From the NCBI GenBank assembly GCA_030247855.1, contig JAPDRN010000101.1, positions 62,001 to 126,000 of the forward strand: a stretch of DNA of 64,000 bases, in the 5' to 3' direction. This DNA comes from Knufia peltigerae. Lineage: Eukaryota; Ascomycota; Eurotiomycetes; Chaetothyriales; Trichomeriaceae. Positions 1 to 10,095 of this stretch are shown one piece after another (position 1 is the first letter of the stretch; each line of letters opens with the position of its first letter). Position numbers and translations under genes: made by a program. The notes under the pieces were generated by a model. That model saw nothing but the letters and a program-made list of their open reading frames with translations, did no database searches and was not told where the DNA came from.

Positions 1-253
1 CCAGATGAAATAGCTTGTCCTCACCAAATTCGTCCAGGTCGTCATCGCGAGTCACGACCGGAGCAGTGCTCAATTTGGGTCCGTGTGGAGGTGTATGCGG
101 CGTATGTAGAGATGGATTTCGCTGAGGAGAGTGGTAAGCAGATCTTTGAATTTGTATAAATCTCTGTGGCCGTGAACGTGAAGCAAGATTGCGGCGATGG
201 GCACCAAAGGAAGGGGGGTTGTAAGTGGCCTGCGTTTGTCTTGTGGAATTCAT
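1..253 (-). CDS. Partial hypothetical protein, cut by the left edge
   Basis: An open frame on the minus strand runs from an ATG at 253 off the left edge of the window (84 codons visible). The translated part is rich in Pro, His, Ser and Arg, with a HTPHTPPHGPK stretch followed by an acidic RDDDLDEFGEDKLF segment, which reads like an ordinary coding tail rather than random sequence. The frame is also open upstream of this ATG to about 415, so the start could be further 5' or in another exon. A candidate acceptor (ACTTTAG) lies near 295. I do not recognise the family. The call rests on composition and frame openness only. Confidence 0.35.
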   Translation of the reverse strand, partial: MNSTRQTQATYNPPSFGAHRRNLASRSRPQRFIQIQRSAYHSPQRNPSLHTPHTPPHGPKLSTAPVVTRDDDLDEFGEDKLFHL

Positions 254-605
254 GAGTCTGATTAATTTGTCTGTTGCCAGACTTTGTGCGCTGGCTAAAG
301 TGTGTATTGCAGCAGACAGAAAACAAATAAGATGGGCTCTGAGGGGTGTGAGCAGAATATAGAAGGGCAAGGCGCATGTCAATTGTTCATGGCAGGCACG
401 AAGCCCTATACTTTAAGTACAGCACGTGACACCGAGACTGAGACCTGCCGTCTGATGTTTGTGAGGATTTTGTTCCTGTAGTACTTGGTATAACGTTCAG
501 TATCAATGCAGCCTCCTCAAGTGCCGTTCAGCATCAGCATAGGGCATCATTGGGTATACTAAATTCCCTCCTCGCTCGTCAGGTCATTGTCATGCTAGAC
601 ATGTT
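254..605. other. Intergenic stretch
   Basis: Lies between the presumed 5' end of the left-edge gene and the 3' end of the nucleotide-sugar transporter gene. I see no further gene, repeat or RNA here. Confidence 0.5.
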
Positions 606-2279
606 TCAATCGTCGTACTTTGGGAAATAACCAGCAGACTCATTCTTGCGCTTCTTACGATTAGGAGAACCTGGACGTGACGTCGCCATGGCGGTTTCTT
701 CTTGGCTGAGGGGTGTTTTTGGTATCTGAATGGACATATCATTCATGTCCAGCACATCACCCTGCACCGATTTCTCGTCGCTGTAGATCTTGATCGACGG
801 CGGCGGCGCATACTGAATGCGAGATTCCTCTGTGTTGTATATGATAGTGGATACGAGAACGATGGAAGCCCCCAATAGAAACTTAACATGTGTCAGCAAA
901 AGGAACACTGATCGAGGTCGCTGCTACTTACATGGCTCGTCAAGGAGTTATCAAAGAAGACAAAACTCGCTAAACTGCTGAGGACCATGCTAATGCTCAA
1001 AGCGAAGTTTTTAGCAATATTGTCGGCGTAAAAGATTGCAAAAGCCGCCAGGACTGCGCCGATTGTTTGTATGAGGATCGAAGCAACAACAACCGAATTG
1101 TAGCCGGCGAAGAATCCATATTTGGCGACGGTTTCGCCATCCAGAAAAATGATGCCAATGAAGAACGCTGGGAAAAGAGAGTAAATGGACAGCTGGACAT
1201 TGCGGATCCAAATAGAGGTGGCCTTTGGGGACTCTTTCATGATCTTTTCAAAATACACGCCAGCAAGGCCTGAAGTGATGCATACGCCGAGGACAGCAAG
1301 TAGTCCTGCCGAGGCGTCCATCCCTGGTGTATTAAGAGCGAGCTCATCTTCCTCAATACCCTCGTATGTGGCAGATCTTTTGTTGAGGTGGGAACCGTGA
1401 CCTGCAATTTTGAAATGCTCTCGCAGTGGGTTCGAAGACCTCGGTACATAGACTCGAGCATGGTGATTTGAGGCCAGTGAAGTTGTTGATTCTTGCGGCC
1501 ATGAAACTATTCCCACCCCAATCATCAAGAGAATAAGGGACACCCATTGCCTGCCCGACAGAGACTTTCGCAGGATCATGACGCTAAAGACCGCTGTGAC
1601 AAAGATTTTGAATTGATATGTGACGTGGAATGTGGCAGCGTCCAGATTAGAAATCCCAACATACTGTAGGCTATTTGCCAACGTGTACAGGCTTGCTGGA
1701 ATCGCAAGCTTCCAAGAATCGCCTCCAAAAATGGCATTACCAAGTGTTCGCAAGAGGGTCGTTGCTGTCGTGGTCTGAGGGACGGAAAGTGAGATCTCGT
1801 AGAGTGACACGGTAAGACAAAAGACCAGTTTCAGTAGTTCGACGAGGAAGACGGCCGTCGAGGGAAGATAACGATGCCCATCCGGAGTCGGCATGACTCG
1901 AGAATAGTGAAGAAGCTGTGGTCAATTGCGTTAGCAGGGCGTGCTCTTTTCGATGATCGTGATGCGATGGCTGCATACTAGGATAAAAACAGAAAACTGC
2001 ATCGTCAACTGCGAGGCAGTGTCAGCATTGTCCACCCCGCGGCATGTTTTCCAATTCTCCTACAGTGCTCAAACATAAACTCCGTAATGATGCTCCCATG
2101 AACCTGGGCTGGCTGCCCGCGCGTTCGATACCCATACTGCGCTCCTGGTGCAGAGGAATCTTTTCAGTCTTGAGAGTGGGTGTGAAGTCTCCAATCTTTG
2201 ACAATGTACTGCCCTTCGCTCTGAAATTGTCGTCCTGCTCCAGGCAGAGAAGACGGTCGCTTTCACAAAATGAAGACAA
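606..2279 (-). CDS. Golgi nucleotide-sugar transporter (UDP-galactose / UDP-GlcNAc type)
   Basis: Member of the SLC35A/Gms1 nucleotide-sugar transporter family, which exchanges cytosolic UDP-sugars for UMP across the Golgi membrane to feed glycosylation. Four exons are inferred: 2279-2064, 2008-1979, 1915-932 and 881-606 (501 aa). The short second exon joins the others to give LTMQFSVFILLLHYSRVMP, matching the first membrane helix of the family. Further family hallmarks are YLPSTAVFLVELLKL, LYTLANSLQYVGISNLDAA, TYQFKIF, and GLAGVYFEKIMK with IWIRNVQLS. About ten hydrophobic segments are visible, and the C-terminal tail is hydrophilic. All introns have GT-AG ends. The N-terminal start is the weak point: an in-frame ATG at 2135 would remove 48 residues and bring the length nearer to usual members. 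Substrate specificity cannot be read from the sequence. Confidence 0.85.
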
Positions 2280-3118
2280 AGGTCAAAAGGAGTGGACGGG
2301 TCTATCGTCAGAGGACACGTTGAACCGCTGAGGAAGGAGGACGATGAAAGCGTGGAAATCCCAAGGTCACCCGACACCGCAACAATGAAGGAAATGCAGC
2401 ATGACCTGGAAGACGTGAAGTGACGAAGCAATAGTGGTAACAATTGGCGAATGAGTGGGAGAGTGTCTGGCGCGTCGATTGGGTTGTTTTTTTCAAGATG
2501 CAGTGTGCTCTTCCCGTCCTCCTCTCAACGCGGATAGGGCTTTTCTGGAGACTCGCTACTAGTGGCCTGGGTAGTTGGGCTTGCCCAATGCAGGCTGCGT
2601 CATGGATCCTTGTCGACCCCCTGTTTGGGAGGCTGTCAACGCCTCATGTGCCCAAGTATCCGCGCCTGTGCCTCCATCAGCCTGCTACAGTACACACACA
2701 CCCCCCAAGACAGGTCCACTACCAAGATACTGCCCTGGTCGCTTGTCCAACATGCATTACATTACGGGAAACCAGGAAATTCGGTGTGCATTTCATTACG
2801 CGACAACGGCTATCCGGTGGATTCGATGTCTAGCGACAATTCCGCCATACCCGACGACGCCCAGACCAACATTGATCAGATCAGATCCTCACAAAAAAGG
2901 CCAGCCTTATAATCATCACACCAAGCACATCGTGAGCTCCTGGAGCAGCTTCTCCCAGTATAATACTCGTACAGTATCCAAAGTCAATCCTCCACTTCGT
3001 CGTCGTCATCACAAAGAAAAAAAAAAGAAAGATTGTATAAGTACAAGGGTGACGTCAATACATCACCAATCGTCTTCTGTAATTTCGGGAACAAACGGAA
3101 AAATCGAATTCTTTCCTC
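2280..3118. other. Intergenic stretch
   Basis: Presumed promoter of the nucleotide-sugar transporter (left) and 3' region of the 784-residue protein gene (right). Plus-strand open frames exist here, including one of 191 codons, but their composition is not protein-like and one runs into the neighbouring gene. I see no supported gene. Confidence 0.5.
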
Positions 3119-5473
3119 CTAATGTGCAGTCGCCAGGGTGGTCGACTTAGCTTCCCAGCCATGATAAGGCCATTCGATGAATTCTTGTGAGGGTATATCG
3201 TCCCGGGGTGGAATAGACGAAAGTTTCTCGAGAGCTGCTCTGTAATTGTGCTCTCGCCGAGTACTTGACGTATCTCGCGAGTCACTGGTCGACGTGGAGA
3301 AGAAAGTGGCACGACTGAGACGGTTCGCGCCATTCGTGACGTTCGCAAGAGGGACAAAACCAGGCGAGGCGAGAAACGACATCTCACTACCATGTCCGAG
3401 GGATGTTTCCGTTTGGAAGCTCGCCATGGAAAATCTGATACTTGGGTCAGCCGACCTGCCAGTTTGAAAAGTGGTGCAAGATGCTTGGTCAGAGTTCGCA
3501 TCAGAGTGATTCAGGGCTTCTTGACTAGACACATTGACTCGGGCCGTTTCGTTGGTTGTCGAGCCTGCCGGGATTTGTCGGGATCGAGATCTCTTGTCGA
3601 GGTCTCTGAGTAGCCGAAGTCTTGGATCACTGCTCCTTTTGGCATGCTGTGGGACGCCGGTCGATCTTAGTCTCATCGCCGCAAGTAGTGACTCTTCGTG
3701 CTTGGTTACGCTGATCATCCTTCGACTTTCTATACTTGCATTGTCCGAGAGACATGACCCTTGGAAGGATGTTCGCCGGGATTCGGTAGGAGTGGCGGGG
3801 AATGAAGTGAGTAAATCATGTTCTTCGATCGTCCGCTGTGATGACCCATCGCTGAAATATGACTGTCTTATATTGGAAGGTCTGCTGATAGCTTTGGTTG
3901 AAGTCTTTGCGTTCCGCTTTGACACATTGCGAGCGACCCGCCTCAAGCTGGGTGTTGCTTTTATAGACGAGTTCTGATTTGTCTCGATTGCCTTCGCAGT
4001 TCCAACCACAATGTCCGATTCCATCAATGACTCGAGTGCTATACTGTCACGCAATTGTGGCAAACGCTCACGTTCAGGTTCCACACGATTTTCTTCATCC
4101 TCCGACGAGGAGAGATCAAGTACACTGGTTGTGTGCAGATCACTTGAGGCCAAAGTCTTGGATGCTGCCGCAGGTATACGTTGATTCGAGTGAGAGCGGA
4201 ATAATTCTTGGGATAGTGTTGACCTTGATGATTTGGTATTCAAGGTTGAAGTCCGTGGGGGAATAGCGGAGGCGGGGAGCATGTGACGAGAAGATGAAGA
4301 AGCGGAAGGGTCAGAGTCCAAGTTTGCACGGCCATCGGATGTATCTGGGACGAAGGTGGACATTCGCGCAGAATCTTTCGACACGAGACCAATCCTGCCG
4401 TCCTCAAATGCACTCTCCATGCCATCCACGAAGCTTGGCTGGAATTCTGGTTCGTGAACACTTTCATCCTCACTGCTGTCGCCTTCCAATCCATCGAACC
4501 AATGTTTTGCCCCTGCTTTGGGTCTTCTGATGTTTAATTTGAGATGGGATGTTTCTACGGGACCATCGGAATGAGTGAGGTATGACGTCGGATGCTTCAC
4601 ATTGACCATAGAAAAATTCGGCGTCGGACGAGGAGCATGTTCGCGGTGATAGTTACTCCCCCTGTATGAAACAGAGCCTCTCGAGGACTGTGCTGAAACC
4701 GATTCTCTTGGATGTTCTGTTGATTTAGTCGAGCTCTGGCCGTCCGCAAGTGATCGAGGAGGAGAAGCAGTTGAAGCAGATTTCTGCTTGGAGAGTTTCT
4801 TACTCCCACTCTTGTCTCGATGTTTTGTCGACCTAAATAACCGCAATTGCCGTAATGGTTCCTTCTCGGCTGTGGCTGATCTGATTACTATTGGTGAGCC
4901 TTTCCGTAGGGCGCCATCTCGTCTCGACGAGTCAGAGGTCTGTTGGGATATAGCAAGTGGCATTTTCTGTGCCTCATAATGGGAGTTCAAAGTTGAAGAA
5001 GAGCGATGGGGTTTGGGTCGTTTCGAGTGTATCGATGCTGCTCTCTCAGCGCTGATACAGAACTCTTCATGTAATAATACAGAGGATGCCTTCAACTTCA
5101 GTTCGGGGATCACATCCGGTTTCTCTGTGGCGGCGTGCGAAGAGCCCAATTCAGTAGTGGCATCCGAGAATGACAGAGTTGGCACTTTCGCCGTGTTAGA
5201 AGAACTGACACTTTCGTTTCTAGCGGTATTCAATGCGGCTTCCGAGATACCCAGTATGTTTTGAGCCTTGTGTTCGCGTTTGCCAGTATTTGTCTTCCAG
5301 CTTTGCTCAGTTGCGCTGGACTTCGTCCTTTTTAACGACCCTGGGAAGCGAAATCTTGGACCAGAACCCATATCCGTCTCCTCCCGTCGTGGACAGGCCG
5401 ATGAATTCGTTTGCAGAACTCCCGGCCGACAAATCGGCGGTTCAAAGGTGAAGGAATAGCGGTGAGACTTCAA
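3119..5473 (-). CDS. Hypothetical Ser-rich, largely disordered protein
   Basis: Uninterrupted 784-codon frame with no recognised domain. The N-terminus (SHRYSFTFEPP) and the C-terminus (EFIEWPYHGWEAKSTTLATAH, about residues 764-784) are the only ordered-looking segments. Between them the sequence is Ser/Thr/Arg-rich, with basic patches (KHRDKSGSKKLSKQK) and acidic serine patches (LEGDSSEDES, LDLSSSEDEEN), as in heavily phosphorylated scaffold or regulatory proteins. No signal peptide or membrane helix is visible. The length and codon pattern make a real gene very likely, but function is unknown. An additional 5' exon cannot be excluded. Confidence 0.75.
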   Translation of the reverse strand: MKSHRYSFTFEPPICRPGVLQTNSSACPRREETDMGSGPRFRFPGSLKRTKSSATEQSWKTNTGKREHKAQNILGISEAALNTARNESVSSSNTAKVPTLSFSDATTELGSSHAATEKPDVIPELKLKASSVLLHEEFCISAERAASIHSKRPKPHRSSSTLNSHYEAQKMPLAISQQTSDSSRRDGALRKGSPIVIRSATAEKEPLRQLRLFRSTKHRDKSGSKKLSKQKSASTASPPRSLADGQSSTKSTEHPRESVSAQSSRGSVSYRGSNYHREHAPRPTPNFSMVNVKHPTSYLTHSDGPVETSHLKLNIRRPKAGAKHWFDGLEGDSSEDESVHEPEFQPSFVDGMESAFEDGRIGLVSKDSARMSTFVPDTSDGRANLDSDPSASSSSRHMLPASAIPPRTSTLNTKSSRSTLSQELFRSHSNQRIPAAASKTLASSDLHTTSVLDLSSSEDEENRVEPERERLPQLRDSIALESLMESDIVVGTAKAIETNQNSSIKATPSLRRVARNVSKRNAKTSTKAISRPSNIRQSYFSDGSSQRTIEEHDLLTSFPATPTESRRTSFQGSCLSDNASIESRRMISVTKHEESLLAAMRLRSTGVPQHAKRSSDPRLRLLRDLDKRSRSRQIPAGSTTNETARVNVSSQEALNHSDANSDQASCTTFQTGRSADPSIRFSMASFQTETSLGHGSEMSFLASPGFVPLANVTNGANRLSRATFFSTSTSDSRDTSSTRREHNYRAALEKLSSIPPRDDIPSQEFIEWPYHGWEAKSTTLATAH

Positions 5474-7363
5474 GGGAACATGTTGGGTCGCAATAAAGTT
5501 GCCATCCGCCCCGTGGACAATTTCGCCGAGGACCAGATCTTGTGAGAGATAGAAGGCAGATCGGAGGTCGCACCAGTCAGTGTACTCGTATCAGGCTTTG
5601 CGAATGAAGTAAGATGTTTCGAGTTTTGCTGGCTTGCGATTCGGGAGAGGAGAGCTGTAACCTCTTGTCTCGCTGTCGACGGAAACCTCGACGATTTGTT
5701 GCAAGTAGAGAGTTGATTGCCGCGGAAGAGAGTAGAGGCGGTCGTAGAGATGGAAGTCCCTCCGGGTCAGATGAAGAGCCAGCCGATCGAGCCCCAGTTT
5801 CCACAACACTCATCTATTGATGAGCACCAAACCTTCCATGACAGGACTGGAGGAGGAGGAGGCAGCAGTGGGACCACGGGATCTTTTAGGGCACTGAGGC
5901 GCAATGACGAATGCAGACAATAAGAGGGCTAATTGGGATTGTCCAACAGCCTAATAAGACCAAAGACCAGCCAGCTGTATGTAATAAGAGCGAAGGCTTT
6001 CCATTAGCACTGACTAGAGTCGCATGGTGGAAGTTGCAAATACTTAGCAAAAACCGCTTGTCCTTCTGGTACTGTAAGCCTGATTGTCTTGGAATAGGTC
6101 GAGGTTGTTCCCGCAGCCCCTCGTCAGTACAAGTAATCCTCGTGCTCTATGCATGTCCGTTTATCGTGGTTGACACCCTTCTCGAAGTTTAGGCGTTCAA
6201 ATGCATGCCTTGGACCGACGCCGGTATCGAGCTACTGGCCTGTGTCTGAGCCTTCAGTGGCTAGAAGAGGCTCCATGGGAAGATGGGGCCCATTATGTTG
6301 CAGGCTTGCATCAGTACCATGGGTCCTGCTATCCGCACGGAGATTCCAGTTCTGAACTCCCTCTGCAAGCGACAAAGTGGGCGATATTACAGTGGTGTAC
6401 AGAATACTCCACCTGTGGCTGCTAAGAGGCATCCTTAGTGCACACAATGGATGCCTTAGCACCGCAGGAGTTCAAAGTCAGCATAACTTCGAGGTGGTGA
6501 TCTTCAGGAGGTTTTGCTGTTGGCCCGAAAAGACTGACTTTAGCTTGCAAGGGGTCCTGATAATGGGTGCATGCCAGGAACATTGGTGCCAAGTACGCCA
6601 TCATTACGGGGTACACCAGAAAGTCTTGCTTTGTATGGGAATTCGAGCAGATACTAGTTAGTGCCACTCGACGAAGTCACATCCCCGCCGCCGAACACGT
6701 AAGACCGCCAATGGCCCGAGATGTGAGAGACCAACGAATGGTAACGTAGACACTTCCACGATGAACATATTGCACATCATAACGAGCAGAGTAAGATTGC
6801 CGTCCTTCTACTCCCTACAAGGCAAAGAAAGACGCTCGTCCTCGTCTTGCGCAGCTTACTTCTCACCCTAACGATTCCTCATATCAACCCTTGCTGTGTT
6901 GATCATGAACACCTCCCTAGCAACCCACCTTGGGCCACGTTGACTCAAAACCATCTCAGATCAAGCCTGACTCATCTTGGATGTCCCGCGGTCAATAATA
7001 TCACGTTGTATCAGCCCTCGGTCGCCAAATGCAAACCTCCGACGACTGCTGTTCCGCGCTACCACGACCGCCTTGCTCGGCCTCGCGAGACTGAGACAGA
7101 TCGGCATCGTCAAAGCACGAGGAATCGTTCCATTTTCTTTCTAAAGGCGCGACATGGAGCAGGCTGAGGTCAGGTCAGTCCGCCCACTACTCGTCCAATG
7201 GTCGGCAGATACGGAGTACTTGTATGTGCTTTGACAGCGATCTGGTGCACCAGTCTACTTTACAACACCTGTTTCAGCTCCATCATGTTCCAACCTAACA
7301 CATAAGCCGTCATTGGCCAGGAATTTATGGAGTACCGCGTACGGTGCTTGACATTCTCAATGT
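5474..7363. other. 1.9-kb intergenic stretch
   Basis: Upstream region of the 784-residue protein gene and 3' region of the HORMA gene, both on the minus strand. Only short overlapping open frames with non-protein-like composition are present. One copy of TACGGAGTA lies at 7210-7218. No gene or RNA is recognised. Confidence 0.5.
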
Positions 7364-8820
7364 TCAGTCAGCCGTGGCTGTTGAAGTAGTTGCAATGTCG
7401 CTGCTGTCATCAATACCTACGTTCGACTCGAGACCTTGTTCAACACCTTGACTTTCGACAGACGATGAGCGATCAATGTTAATGAAGTTTCGGGAGATGC
7501 TAATCTTCCGGCGGAGTGAACGAGTTGATCCAGGCAGTTTTGAGTTCGTGCTGGTATTTGGGCCTCTGTAGTCTGTCTTTTGTGGCTGCAAGTCTCTATC
7601 TTGATCCGTTTCGGGCGAGAGACCTGCCTCGTGTGTGTCGATTGTCGCAGCATCATGCTTCGAGAATTCTGTCCCTTCAATTTGTTCCTGTTGCAGAAAA
7701 TCATGTTGACTATTCCGTTCCTGGTGTCCAGGGTGATAGGGCAATTTCATTCGCTTGACAGGAAGGGGCACATCGCTGTTGCGTTTGCGTCTAGAACCAG
7801 AGTCTTGCAAAGTAGAGACAAGATTCGTGGTCCGCTGTGAGGACGTCTTTTGCATAGCCTGCAACTGCTTGCTCATTGCCATGTCTTGAGGGTCAATAGA
7901 GGTGGACGGCTCGTCAATGCGGAAAGGGCGCACGCTCATCGCAATTTGTTCATTACCAACTTGCACCTCGCCCATTAGATCTCCATGACTCTTCCACAAC
8001 GTGTCACAGATTCTCTCTCCGATCTTGCCTGGATATTCTTCTTGGTCAACAAAGCCGGGTGGCTGATAGGCTTGTGGACAACTATCTCTGTAAGTGAGAC
8101 TCATTCCCAACCGTCGGTGTGCTAGCACAGTCAATGAGGATCCATTTGGAAAATGTGTCCGGTACTGACCTGGGAGACGTGGTAGGCATCTTAGGAAACG
8201 AAGCAGACTGCGAATGAACGCTTTGAAACTGTGCTGAAAATCCTCAAGGACCAGCACCCGACTCATTGAAGACATATGAACGCTATGTATGCGATCTTGC
8301 GTATATTTGAAGGCAAAGGAGTAGGTTTCAAGGACATCGTGGGAGTCATCGGCATCGGTCACGAAAACTTGAAAGGCGTCCAGAAATCTGTGCTCTAGCG
8401 CTTCGAAGATACCATCTTCCTTGAATGGACGTGAGTATACTCGCCTCTGCAAGGACTTCTGGATCCTTAGAGAGTCTCCGAGGTAGTGCGTACCAGCATC
8501 TCGAGCACCTGGTCAGCTCTTTTGTGAACTCCACGGACAAGGATCTTGATCTCTTGGCCACCGCTAGTGGCTGTTCCCTCGAGAGTTTTGAAAGCCGTAT
8601 ACAAGGTACGCGCATCGGCATCGATAAGTGTATTGATCTGTTCGACGTATCGAGTTCGGAAGCACGGAGAGGTCCATGGGATGAGTTCACGGGCATGCGC
8701 AATGCATGCTAGAGAGGCATTGATGAAAATCTGAACAAGAGCAAGACTGTGCGCTTGAGTGAGAGTCGGCACAGCTGGTGCGGATAACAGAAGCTGTTCA
8801 GTCATTTTCAACAGTGGCAA
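7364..8820 (-). CDS. hop1: HORMA-domain meiotic chromosome-axis protein (Hop1-like)
   Basis: Two exons, 8820-8494 and 8446-7364, are joined over a 47-nt intron with a GTACGC donor and TTGCAG acceptor (469 aa). The join gives VLEMLRRVYSRPF, continuous through the domain. The N-terminal ~220 residues fit a HORMA domain: SLALVQIFINASLACIAHAR, FRTRYVEQINTLIDADARTLY, EALEHRFLDAFQVFV, TYSFAFKY and SLTYRDSCPQAYQPPGF are typical of fungal Hop1/HORMAD proteins. These bind meiotic chromosome axes and promote inter-homologue recombination. The C-terminal half is low-complexity and basic (SRRKRNSDVPLPVKRMK). I see no zinc finger, unlike longer Hop1 proteins. A second, in-frame 48-nt candidate intron at 8122-8169 would remove a family-atypical segment. 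The first Met could be either residue 1 or residue 6. Confidence 0.8.
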
Positions 8821-10095
8821 TCACACTGGAACGAGATAAGTTGGGGGAGAATGAGAAGTATGGCAAATATTTTAAAGGCGATGTTTGGGGAGAGAGAGAA
8901 TCACTTCAAAACGCCGTCAACCGCAAACGACTGTCAAGATATCCCAAATGCCATACTAGCATGACTCTGTTTGCTGCGAGATCGATAAGAAGCACCTTGA
9001 GCGCATTTTAATGTACCATAATAGCAGAAAAGCGACCTACGGATCATCGCTAAGTCAAGTCTTCAACACACAAGTACCTGGATTCCGTATCCGTATCCTC
9101 CGCGAATATCCAGAACGGCACCGTGATATAGCATGCGACAGGTATCACACACACCCATCTCTGCATTACACACAAGGCTATACTTATTACTGAAGTAGCC
9201 GCCATTGTCGATTTCAAAATGCAGGCGACTGAGTGACTAATACGGAGTAACATAGTCATTGTCACTGTCCTTATTAGTGTCCTGGTGCTCGTCAATCTCA
9301 CTGTCCTCAACAATGTCTCTTGACTTACTTGTATTTTTCGGTTGCCATTTAACTCATATTGATACCAACAAGTGACAATTTGGGGGAAACTTCAGTAATA
9401 AGTATAGCCTTGTGCATAACGCAGAGATAGGTGTGCGTAAGACCTATCGCCATATCGCACCGAGATAGCAGGGGCTGTCACCTAATGCGTTCATAGATGC
9501 ATAAGCTTTGGGCTCGACTGTGTGACCTTTGCATGGTCTAACAGTCAATGATGAAACCGTTTCTATGCAGACACAAGTACTATCAAAAGCCAACATCTTG
9601 TCGGGAAGAGGCAAATGATATACGGAGGAGGTTGGCAGTCTGTGCTGGCAGTGGCGCCTTCTGCCCGCCAAGGCTCTACTAATTCGGCGGCATTCTGCGT
9701 ACGGTTATGCCGGGGGCGAGGTCACCCTGCGGACATATCACGGTTCTTCCATTCATCTTCACTTCTTTACGAGGGTTTCTGCATTCAAATGGGATACCGT
9801 GCATGACCGCTTGATGAATTGATGACACTCCTTCTAGAAATACTCTTGGTTCCTGTTTCCCACTTTTCAGCAACCGACGAAACGCCTCGGCTAATACACA
9901 CGATCCCGTCTCGACTACCACTGGGGGTGAACAACCGAGTCTGGCTTTTCGATCAGGTCCTTCGTTGTCATCTTTGAGTGCAATACCTGAGTACAATATT
10001 GCATTCTCCCGCCGAAGACTACGGTTCCACGACGCGTCTCGAAATCCTCCAACTCCCCCGCCGACCCAGATGCCCTTGTTGATCTCAACGTGGCT
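8821..10095. other. Intergenic stretch
   Basis: Shared upstream region of the divergent HORMA and Cdc4-like genes, about 1.3 kb. One copy of TACGGAGTA lies at 9241-9249. From about 9991 the reading frame of the downstream Cdc4-like gene is already open and protein-like but has no ATG, so a 5' exon or leader may lie here. No other gene is seen. Confidence 0.5.

Noticed and set aside
2575..3150. 191-codon open frame on the plus strand
   Set aside because: Composition is not protein-like, with long Pro/His/Lys runs from simple sequence, and it runs into the 3' end of the 784-residue protein gene on the other strand.
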